The notes below the pieces were generated by a model, which saw only the letters and a program-made list of their open reading frames with translations, searched no databases and was not told the DNA's origin. A DNA stretch of 64,000 nt from DATGMP01 sp035293565. GTDB lineage: Bacteria; Pseudomonadota; Alphaproteobacteria; BOG-932; Roseiterribacteraceae. Shown here piece after piece: positions 52,565-61,856 of this stretch; position 1 is the first letter of the stretch; each line of letters starts with the position of its first letter. The stretch covers positions 12,529 through 76,528 of the forward strand of contig DATGMP010000031.1 of the NCBI GenBank assembly GCA_035293565.1. Reading direction: 5' to 3'. Both the position numbers and the translations under genes were made by a program.

Positions 52565-53766
52565 CGCTCCTCCATCATCCGCACGAACCGATCGAACAGA
52601 TGATGCGCGTCCTGGGGGCCGGGCGAGGCTTCGGGGTGATACTGCACGGCGAAGACCGGGCGGTCCTTCACCCGAAAGCCCTCATTGGTGCCGTCGAACA
52701 GCGAGACATGCGTCGCCTCGCAATTATCGGGCAGGCTTTCCGGCATGACCACGAAGCCGTGATTCTGACTGGTGATCTCGACCTTGCCGGTTGTGAGATC
52801 CTTGACCGGATGGTTGGCGCCGCGGTGGCCGTGATGCATCTTCTCCGTCCGTCCGCCCATCGCCAGCGCCAGCATCTGATGGCCGAGGCAGATGCCGAAG
52901 ACCGGCTTGCCGGTGTCGATCAGCGTGCGGATGACAGGCACGGCATATTTTCCGGTCGCGGCCGGGTCACCCGGACCGTTCGACAGGAAGATGCCATCCG
53001 GATCGTGGCGTAGGACATCCTCCGCGCTGGCGTCGGCCGGTACGACCGTGACCTTGCAGCCGGTCGAGGCGAGGGCGCGCAGAATGTTGCGCTTGGCGCC
53101 GTAGTCGATCGCTACGACGTGGTGCCGCGGCGACTCCAGCCGGCCATAGCCGCCATGGAGCTTCCACAGCGTCTCGTCCCAGGTCCGGGTTTGCCGGCCG
53201 GTGACCTCGATCGCCAGATCCATGCCATCGATGCCGGGCCATCCGCAGGCGGAGGCGGCGAGCGCTGCGATATCGAGCTTTCCGTCGGGATCGTGTGCGA
53301 TCGCCGCATTGGAAGCGCCCAGATCACGCAGACGGCGGGTGAGCCGCCGGGTGTCGATTCCGGCGATCCCGACGAGCCCGTTCGACTTGAGCCAGTCGTC
53401 GAGCGGGCGCGTGGCCCGCCAGTTGGAGGGCTCGGTGATCGGGGCGGCTAAAACCAGGCCGCGAGCGGCAGGGGTCAGGGATTCGATGTCCTCTGCATTG
53501 GCGCCGACATTGCCGATATGCGGAAAGGTGAAGGTGATGATCTGTCCCGCATAGGAGGGATCGGTCAGGATCTCCTGATAACCGGTGATCGAAGTATTGA
53601 AGCAAAGCTCTCCGACTGCGGTGCCGGCGGCGCCGACGCCTTGGCCCCAAAAGACGGCCCCATCGGCAAGCACGAGCGCGGCGGTGGCGCCCGGTGGCGG
53701 CGCCTCATTGCGTGACGCAACGGGGCGCTCCGCGCCCAAGGGCGATTGGGTTGCGTCGCTCATCAT
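52561..53766 (-). CDS. carA: Carbamoyl-phosphate synthase small subunit
   Basis: A 401-residue glutaminase subunit feeding ammonia for arginine and pyrimidine synthesis. It has VGELCFNTSITGYQEILTDPSYAGQIITF, the LSNGPGDP block and GICLGHQMLALAMGG with nucleophile Cys293. The His/Glu pair is in VQYHPEASPGP. carB is not in the window. The N-terminus has about 25 extra polar residues. It is divergent from yqeY across 148 bp. Confidence 0.94.
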   Translation of the reverse strand: MMSDATQSPLGAERPVASRNEAPPPGATAALVLADGAVFWGQGVGAAGTAVGELCFNTSITGYQEILTDPSYAGQIITFTFPHIGNVGANAEDIESLTPAARGLVLAAPITEPSNWRATRPLDDWLKSNGLVGIAGIDTRRLTRRLRDLGASNAAIAHDPDGKLDIAALAASACGWPGIDGMDLAIEVTGRQTRTWDETLWKLHGGYGRLESPRHHVVAIDYGAKRNILRALASTGCKVTVVPADASAEDVLRHDPDGIFLSNGPGDPAATGKYAVPVIRTLIDTGKPVFGICLGHQMLALAMGGRTEKMHHGHRGANHPVKDLTTGKVEITSQNHGFVVMPESLPDNCEATHVSLFDGTNEGFRVKDRPVFAVQYHPEASPGPQDAHHLFDRFVRMMEER

Positions 53767-53914
53767 CGAAGGCCTTGAATCGGGAAAAGGGGCTCGCCCC
53801 TAGGCTTAGGTATCGCCGGTCGCCGCGTCAAGGCGGCGAGCGGATTCCGCTTGGAAAAATGCTGCGCGAACGGCTATTCTGACCGACACTCCATAACCAG
53901 GCGGACTGAACGAG

Positions 53915-54373
53915 ATGCTTCGCGAGCAGGTCACCGAAGCGCTGAAGGATGCGATGCGCGCGGGCGACAAGGACAGTGTCTCCACGCTCCGTATGATTCT
54001 GGCCGGGATCAAGGACAAGGACATCGCCGCGCGTCCTTCCGGCAAGACCGATGGGATCGGCGATCCGGAGATCTTGTCGCTCCTTCAGTCGATGGTGAAG
54101 CAAAGGCGCGAGTCGGTCGCTCTCTATCGGCAGGGCGGCCGTCAGGATCTGGTGGACAAGGAAGAAGGCGAGATCGCCGTCGTCGAGCGCTTTCTGCCCA
54201 AGCAGATGACGCCCGCGGAGGTCGATGCAGCGATCGCGGCGGTCATTGCCGAGACCGGCGCCGCTTCGATCAAGGATATGCGCCGCGTGATGAGCGCGCT
54301 GAAGGCGAAATATAGCGGGCAGATGGATTTCAGCGCGGCGGGACCGGCGGTCAAAGCGAAGCTCGGAGGCTGA
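53915..54373 (+). CDS. GatB/YqeY domain protein
   Basis: A 152-residue helical protein that matches the YqeY family end to end (LREQVTEALKDAMRAGDKDSVSTLRMILAGIKDKD…EIAVVERFLPKQMTPAEVDA…KDMRRVMSALKAKYSGQMD). The family resembles the tRNA-binding tail of GatB and may touch tRNA or amidotransferase. Its place before dnaG–rpoD is conserved in many proteobacteria. Confidence 0.9.
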   Translation: MLREQVTEALKDAMRAGDKDSVSTLRMILAGIKDKDIAARPSGKTDGIGDPEILSLLQSMVKQRRESVALYRQGGRQDLVDKEEGEIAVVERFLPKQMTPAEVDAAIAAVIAETGAASIKDMRRVMSALKAKYSGQMDFSAAGPAVKAKLGG

Positions 54374-54384
54374 TCGGCGAACGG

Positions 54385-56316
54385 ATGACGATTCCTCCGG
54401 CCTTTCTCGACGAGCTGAGGGCGCGCGTCCCCCTCTCCGACATCGTCGGTCGCCGCATCCGGCTGCAGCGCGCCGGACGCGAGTGGAAGGCGCCGTGCCC
54501 GTTCCACGCCGAAAAGACCCCCTCCTTCTATGTCAACGACCAGAAGAGCTTCTTTCACTGCTTCGGCTGCGGCGCCCATGGCGACGCGGTCGGATTCCTC
54601 ATGCGCCATGACGGGCTTGCCTTCCCTGAGGCGGTCGAGCAGCTGGCCGGGCTCGCCGGCATGGAGGTGCCCAAGCCCGAGCCCGAAGAGCATCGCAAAT
54701 ATGACCGGCTGAAGGCGCTGGCCGACGCGCTCGAGGCGGCCTGTAAATGGTTCGAGGCTCAGCTCCACGCGTCGGCCGGGCGCGAGGCGCTGCGCTATCT
54801 GGAAGGGCGCGGTCTCGACGAGCGGACGATCGCGGAGTTCCGGCTCGGCTATGCGCCGACGGGCTCGGACGCGCTGCGTGCGGCACTGACCGCCCAAGGT
54901 CATGCCGAAGACGTGCTGGAGGAGCTGGGTCTCATTCGCCGACCCGATGACGGCCGCGCGCCCTACGGCTTTTTCCGCAACCGGGTGATGTTCCCGGTTT
55001 CCGATAAGCGCGGACGGATCATTGCCTTCGGCGGCCGGATCCTCGACGGCGAAGGGCCGAAATACGTCAACTCTCCCGAGCACGCGCTCTTTCACAAGGG
55101 CGCGGTTCTCTATGGGCTCGCTCGGGCGCGGGCGGCCATCGCGCAGGGCGCGCGGCCGGTGGTGGTCGAAGGCTATATGGACGTGATCGCCATGCAGCGG
55201 GCCGGCTTCGGCGGCGCGGTCGCACCCTTGGGCACGGCGCTGACCGAGGCTCAGCTGGGCGAGCTGTGGAAAGCCCAGGACGAGAAGGCGGCCGTCGAGC
55301 GGCCGCCGATCCTTTGCTTCGATGGCGATGCCGCCGGGCTTCGGGCGGCCTCTCGCGCAATCGAGCGGATTCTGCCGCTTCTCGGGCCGGCGCGGACGGT
55401 CGAGGTGGGATTGCTCCCGCCGGGAGATGACCCGGACAGTCTCGTTCGCAAAGGCGGTCCCGGAGAGGTGAGCAGGACCCTGGAGGGCGCTCTGCCCCTC
55501 GTCGGGGCCATTTGGGAGTTTGCGGTTGCCGGCCGGCGCCTCGAAACGCCCGAGCAGCGCGCGGCCCTCAAGGCGGATTTGGATGCCCAGGCGGCGCTGA
55601 TCGCCGATCGGACGGTCCAGGCGCTCTATCGGTCCGAGCTCAGGGGGCGCTTCGATCGCGCCTTCCCCGTTTTCCGCCGTGGGGCGGCCCGAGATCGATC
55701 CCCGGGCGCGGTTCCAGGACCTCGCCCGCCGGCCGCGCGCCGCGACGCCGCGATCGAGGCTCGGCTTCTGGTTTCCCTCATGGTGAGCTACCCCGGCCTG
55801 TTCGAGGAGAAAGGGGAGGAGTTTGCCCGTGTCGAGATGCCCCAATCCCTAGAGCCTCTCAGGCAGGCGATCTTGCGCATACTCGCGTCGGAAACCCTTG
55901 ACGCAGAGGGGCTCTGTGTCCACTTGAGGTCCCTGGGACACGGCGCCGCTCTGGACCAGACGATCGGCCGCCTGGTCGGTCGTCATGGCAGGCCGATTCA
56001 TCCGGATCGGCCTGTGGAAAAGGTGAGGCGGCAATGGGAAGAGGCGCTTGAAGGGCTAAATCGGCGCTTATTGGACCAAGAGCTGGCCGCAGCTCGCGCC
56101 GACCAAACGGGCGTCGATCGAACATTGGAGCTTATGGCGCTCGGCAATGAGCGACGTTCGGTGGGAGGTACCGGGGAAGAATCTGGGCCGTTGGCCGACG
56201 ATCCAGGCCGCGAAGCGGATTTTTTACGCTTCACGGAGGAAGTGTTGGCGCGCAATCCCGTGAAAGGGCATCGGCAAGCCGATCCCTCCGGTAATGAGTT
56301 GGATCGGATTGATTAG
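54385..56316 (+). CDS. dnaG: DNA primase
   Basis: A 643-residue primase. The CHC2 zinc ribbon uses Cys38, His41, Cys59 and Cys62. The Toprim core shows VVVEGYMDVIAM and LCFDGDAAG, and the C-terminal helicase-binding domain follows a polar linker. It starts 11 bp after yqeY. The C-terminal 80 residues are rich in polar, glycine-containing sequence and may be poorly ordered. Confidence 0.94.
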   Translation: MTIPPAFLDELRARVPLSDIVGRRIRLQRAGREWKAPCPFHAEKTPSFYVNDQKSFFHCFGCGAHGDAVGFLMRHDGLAFPEAVEQLAGLAGMEVPKPEPEEHRKYDRLKALADALEAACKWFEAQLHASAGREALRYLEGRGLDERTIAEFRLGYAPTGSDALRAALTAQGHAEDVLEELGLIRRPDDGRAPYGFFRNRVMFPVSDKRGRIIAFGGRILDGEGPKYVNSPEHALFHKGAVLYGLARARAAIAQGARPVVVEGYMDVIAMQRAGFGGAVAPLGTALTEAQLGELWKAQDEKAAVERPPILCFDGDAAGLRAASRAIERILPLLGPARTVEVGLLPPGDDPDSLVRKGGPGEVSRTLEGALPLVGAIWEFAVAGRRLETPEQRAALKADLDAQAALIADRTVQALYRSELRGRFDRAFPVFRRGAARDRSPGAVPGPRPPAARRDAAIEARLLVSLMVSYPGLFEEKGEEFARVEMPQSLEPLRQAILRILASETLDAEGLCVHLRSLGHGAALDQTIGRLVGRHGRPIHPDRPVEKVRRQWEEALEGLNRRLLDQELAAARADQTGVDRTLELMALGNERRSVGGTGEESGPLADDPGREADFLRFTEEVLARNPVKGHRQADPSGNELDRID

Positions 56317-56320
56317 GATG

Positions 56321-56348
56321 TTGACGATCGTATGCAAGACGCTATCAA
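56321..56348 (+). promoter_or_regulatory. Possible promoter between dnaG and rpoD
   Basis: TTGACG (56321–56326) and TATCAA (56343–56348) with a 16-nt spacer lie in the 97-bp gap before rpoD. A separate rpoD promoter here would let sigma factor supply vary from primase. The match is moderate. Confidence 0.3.
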
Positions 56349-56413
56349 ACGCTTCAACGATCGCGGGACTTGCCTTTTGAGGCTTAAAGGGAATTCGAGA
56401 GGCATGGTAACGC

Positions 56414-58375
<1,962 letters not shown>

Positions 58376-58379
58376 AGCA

Positions 58380-58409
58380 AAAAAACCCTCCTGGTCGGGA
58401 GGGTTTTTT
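58380..58409 (+). terminator. Rho-independent terminator of rpoD
   Basis: Stem CCCTCC (58386–58391) pairs with GGAGGG (58398–58403), flanked by an A-run on the left and six T on the right, which can extend the stem. It begins 5 bp after the rpoD stop. Confidence 0.92.
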
Positions 58410-58504
58410 CTTCCGGCCTTCCTAATTCGCCGTCCCATCGTGGTTTGCGGCTAAGGGTTTGCCTGCGTGGTGTCATCCAGGCAAAATGCGCGGCCCAAAG
58501 CACC

Positions 58505-58580
58505 GGGCGCGTAGCTCAACGGTTAGAGCCGGCCGCTCATAACGGTCTGGTTGCAGGTTCGAATCCTGCCGCGCCCACCA
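58505..58580 (+). tRNA. tRNA with CAU anticodon (Ile2 or Met)
   Basis: A 76-nt cloverleaf. Acceptor GGGCGCG pairs with CGCGCCC, D stem GCTC/GAGC, anticodon stem GGCCG/CGGTC (one G·U) with loop CTCATAA, T stem GCAGG/CCTGC with TTCGAAT loop, discriminator A and encoded CCA. The anticodon CAT means either elongator tRNA-Met or tRNA-Ile2, whose C34 is changed to lysidine by TilS. It is not the initiator, since the acceptor 1:72 pair is a normal G–C and the anticodon stem lacks three G–C pairs. I cannot decide between the two by eye. Confidence 0.93.
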
Positions 58581-58621
58581 CGCTTCGCCCTAGGGGCTAG
58601 GCGTGGGGTCCGGTGAAAAGC

Positions 58622-59269
58622 TCAAGCCGCGTGGCTGGCCGTTCGCGTAATCGAGTCAGGGTCGAAGCTGACCCAGCCGTCGGCCCGCCAGTTTGCTTCC
58701 CTGGTTTCGACGTCGACGGCACCGCGCGCTTTGAAAATCACCTTGACCTGATCGACCAGATCGTCCGTCACGTGGACGGTAATCAGGGTGCCGCTGTGCT
58801 TGAGGCCTTCCGCATAGAGCTTCTCGTCCTCTTCCGACGGTCCCTTGTCGAGCATCCACCCGACGATACCGCCGATGATGGCGCCGATAGCGGCGCCGAC
58901 CGCGACCAGGATCCAGGTGTTGCCGGCTGTCTTTGCGGCTTCGGGACTGAGCGCGGCTATGGCGCTGGCGACGGCGTTGGTGTCCCCTGTCGCTCCCATT
59001 CCATGCCCGATCAGATAGCCCAGGATGCCTAGGATACCGGCACCGATGACGACTCCGAGACCCAACGCCGACGTCGCGTCGGCCTCGGGCTTCTCCATGT
59101 CCTCCCTGGCGTAGGCCGGGTTGGAGAGCACGCCCGGATGGTGGCTGCTCGCCCCGTTCGCCAGGAGCGCGATCTTCTCCCGCGCTATTCCTCCGCTGAC
59201 CAGATCGCTCAATGCTCCCTTGGCGTCTTCGTACTCGTCGAAGAGCCCAACCAGTGTGCTTTCCTTCAT
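58622..59269 (-). CDS. General-stress-type membrane protein (YflT/GS17M-like ends)
   Basis: A 215-residue protein. Its N-terminal segment (STLVGLFDEYEDAKGALSDLVSGGIAREKI) resembles the heat-induced YflT/general stress 17M domain. A glycine-rich membrane segment, two helices with repeated G-x3-G (GLGVVIGAGILGILGYLIG; AVGAAIGAIIGGIVGWML), follows. The C-terminal VHVTDDLVDQVKVIFKARGAVDV repeats the YflT-like alpha/beta pattern. GAGG lies 7 nt before the ATG. Divergent from uvrB across 117 bp. Confidence 0.8.
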   Translation of the reverse strand: MKESTLVGLFDEYEDAKGALSDLVSGGIAREKIALLANGASSHHPGVLSNPAYAREDMEKPEADATSALGLGVVIGAGILGILGYLIGHGMGATGDTNAVASAIAALSPEAAKTAGNTWILVAVGAAIGAIIGGIVGWMLDKGPSEEDEKLYAEGLKHSGTLITVHVTDDLVDQVKVIFKARGAVDVETREANWRADGWVSFDPDSITRTASHAA

Positions 59270-59386
59270 TTGTTGCCTCGCTATTCAGAATTGCAGTTCA
59301 ACCAGAAAACCAAGGCACTTAGTGGATTGCTCATACGCGTCGAGGGGCGGTTGGCTCGGCAGGCGCCAGAGCCCATATTGTCGCCG

Positions 59387-61546
59387 ATGACGACATCTTT
59401 TCTTGACCTGGATCAACCTCCCCTCGCTACCGGCGCCGAGAGCTCTGCGCTCATTCTCGCGTCGGACTTCAAACCTGCCGGCGACCAGCCGCAGGCGATA
59501 GCCGACCTGACCCGGGGCGTTCAGCAGGGCGAAAAGGACCAGGTCCTGCTAGGCGTAACCGGATCCGGTAAGACCTTCACAATAGCACATCTGATTCAAA
59601 ATGTGCAGAGGCCCACGTTGATACTCGCGCCCAACAAGACCTTGGCCGCCCAGCTCTATGGGGAGATGCGGTCAATTTTCCCGTCGAATGCGGTCGAATA
59701 TTTCGTGTCCTATTATGATTACTATCAACCGGAGGCATATGTTCCCCGCACCGATACCTATATCGAGAAGGAAAGCTCAATTAACGAACAGATCGACCGA
59801 ATGCGTCACTCGGCGACTCGGGCGCTTCTGGAGCGCCGGGACGTCGTTATCGTGGCCTCGGTCTCCTGCATTTACGGTATCGGATCGGTCGAGACCTATT
59901 CCGAGATGACCTTGAAGCTCGCGGTGGGGCAGACGGTCTCGCGGACCGCGCTTCTGGGCAGGCTGGTCGAGCTTCAATACCGCCGCAACGACCTCGGATT
60001 CTCGCGCGGAGCTTTCCGCGCCAAGGGTGACACGATCGAACTTTTCCCCGCTCACCTGGACGACCGGGCCTGGCGAATCTCCCTGTTCGGCGACGAGATC
60101 GAGTCCATTTACGAATTCGATCCGTTGACCGGGGAGAAGTACGGAGCGCTTGGCGAGGTCCATGTCTACGCCAACAGCCACTATGTGACGCCCAAGCCGA
60201 CGCTCATGCAGGCTGTTAAGCAAATCCGGGCCGACCTCAAGGCGAGGCTCGAAGAGCTTTACGCCGAGGGCAAGCTGCTCGAGGCGCAGCGGCTGGAGCA
60301 GCGTACCCAATTCGATCTGGAAATGATCGAGGCGACCGGCTCCTGCGCCGGCATCGAAAATTATTCCCGCTATCTATCCGGCCGCAAGCCGGGCGAGCCG
60401 CCGCCGACCCTCTTCGAATATTTGCCCAAGGACGCGCTGCTCGTCGTCGACGAGAGCCATGTCACCGTGCCTCAGATCGGCGGCATGTTCTGGGGCGACT
60501 ACAAGCGCAAGACGACGCTCGCCGAATATGGATTCCGGCTGCCTTCTTGCATCGACAACCGGCCGCTCAAATTCGAGGAATGGGAATCGATGCGGCCGCA
60601 GACCGTGTTCGTCTCGGCGACCCCGGGCGACTGGGAGATGGAGCGCACGAGCGGCGCCTTCGTCGAGCAGGTCGTGCGGCCTACCGGTCTGACCGATCCG
60701 ATTGTCATCGTGCGACCGACCGCGACTCAGGTCGACGACGTGATGGCCGAATGCCGTGCCTGCGCCGCCAAGGGTCAACGCGTGCTCGTCACCACGTTGA
60801 CCAAGAAGATGGCGGAGGCGCTGACCGAATATCTGCACGAGCACGGCATCAGGGTGCGCTATGTGCATTCGGACGTGGAGACCTTGGAGCGCATCGAGAT
60901 CATCCGCGACCTGAGGCTCGGCGTGTTCGATGTGCTGATCGGAATCAATCTGCTACGCGAAGGCCTCGACATACCGGAATGTGCGCTGGTCGCGATCCTC
61001 GACGCGGACAAGGAAGGCTATCTGCGTAGCCGCAGATCGCTCATCCAGACCATGGGACGCGCGGCTCGCAACGTCGATGGGCGCGTCATCCTTTACGCCG
61101 ACACGATGACCGAGAGCATGAAGGCGGCGATCGGCGAGACCGAACGCCGGCGTGAGAAGCAGGAGCTCTATAACGCCGAGCACGGCATAACGCCGGAAAG
61201 CATCCGCAAGGACATCGCGGACATCATGGACAGCGTCTATGAGCGCGCTGACCGCGTGACCGTCCAGGTGGGCGAGGAGGGTGAGCATTTCGTCGGCAAG
61301 GATCTGAAGACCCATATTGCCGATCTCGAGAAGCGGATGCGCACGGCCGCCGCCGATCTCGAATTCGAAGAGGCGGCGAGGCTGCGCGACGAGATCAAGC
61401 GGCTGGAGGCGATGGAGATGGAGCTCGACATCGCTGGCAACCGCGCGCCCGTCGGGATCAGCAACCGCCGCGACATTCCTTTGGCTCAACGGATCGCGGC
61501 CCAACCCAAGAGCCGCGGCCGCGGCCGGCGGAGGCGCGGGCCATAG
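59387..61546 (+). CDS. uvrB: Excinuclease ABC subunit B
   Basis: A 719-residue helicase-like damage verifier in nucleotide excision repair. It has Walker A GVTGSGKTF, the beta-hairpin region YYDYYQPEAYVPRTDTYIEKESS (split here only for mention), DESH in the second helicase motif, and the C-terminal UVR domain DLEFEEAARLRDEIKRLE. The N-terminus is about 40 residues longer than in E. coli. The open frame goes 83 codons further up, through the divergent gene, and was not used. I find no alphaproteobacterial LexA box (GTTC-N7-GTTC) upstream. Confidence 0.95.
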   Translation: MTTSFLDLDQPPLATGAESSALILASDFKPAGDQPQAIADLTRGVQQGEKDQVLLGVTGSGKTFTIAHLIQNVQRPTLILAPNKTLAAQLYGEMRSIFPSNAVEYFVSYYDYYQPEAYVPRTDTYIEKESSINEQIDRMRHSATRALLERRDVVIVASVSCIYGIGSVETYSEMTLKLAVGQTVSRTALLGRLVELQYRRNDLGFSRGAFRAKGDTIELFPAHLDDRAWRISLFGDEIESIYEFDPLTGEKYGALGEVHVYANSHYVTPKPTLMQAVKQIRADLKARLEELYAEGKLLEAQRLEQRTQFDLEMIEATGSCAGIENYSRYLSGRKPGEPPPTLFEYLPKDALLVVDESHVTVPQIGGMFWGDYKRKTTLAEYGFRLPSCIDNRPLKFEEWESMRPQTVFVSATPGDWEMERTSGAFVEQVVRPTGLTDPIVIVRPTATQVDDVMAECRACAAKGQRVLVTTLTKKMAEALTEYLHEHGIRVRYVHSDVETLERIEIIRDLRLGVFDVLIGINLLREGLDIPECALVAILDADKEGYLRSRRSLIQTMGRAARNVDGRVILYADTMTESMKAAIGETERRREKQELYNAEHGITPESIRKDIADIMDSVYERADRVTVQVGEEGEHFVGKDLKTHIADLEKRMRTAAADLEFEEAARLRDEIKRLEAMEMELDIAGNRAPVGISNRRDIPLAQRIAAQPKSRGRGRRRRGP

Positions 61547-61648
61547 TTGCCTTGCCTTTTAAGTATTATTAATCCGCCGCTAAGCGCCCGCCAACGAAGC
61601 TTCGTCGCCAGTCACACACGCGACGCGTGGAACTCGGGGGCGGAGGGG

Positions 61649-61738
61649 ATGAAAGTCACATTGGATCGGGTTAGCGCGACCCTTTTCGTCGGTTGGACGC
61701 TAACGATGGGGTTGATCATCTTCGCCGTGCTGGGCTGA
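61649..61738 (+). CDS. Candidate 29-residue single-helix membrane peptide
   Basis: A short frame (MKVTLDRVSATLFVGWTLTM…) with a charged start and one helix of about 18 hydrophobic residues to the C-terminus. GGAGGGG abuts the ATG, which is closer than ideal spacing. It lies alone 102 bp after uvrB. Small membrane peptides of this form are often real, but nothing except the composition and the ribosome site supports it here. Confidence 0.35.
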   Translation: MKVTLDRVSATLFVGWTLTMGLIIFAVLG

Positions 61739-61856
61739 ACGATCGCATTTTAGCGGCTCTTTACCGTCTTATAACCATTCCGAAAGGTTTTTTTCGGCAA
61801 CCTGCCGACGGACGTGGCGCCGAAGCGCCCGAGCCCGGCGGGAGTGCTGGCCGACG

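Noticed and set aside
54142..55845. 567-codon minus frame through yqeY and dnaG
   Set aside because: Low-complexity antisense shadow of dnaG.
59270..59386. A LexA/SOS box before uvrB
   Set aside because: Only one GTTC half-site is seen; no second half-site at the required spacing.
61780..61797. CCGAAA/TTTCGG hairpin between the small peptide and the adaptor gene
   Set aside because: Six weak pairs with T in the loop, not after the stem; not a terminator and too short to matter.
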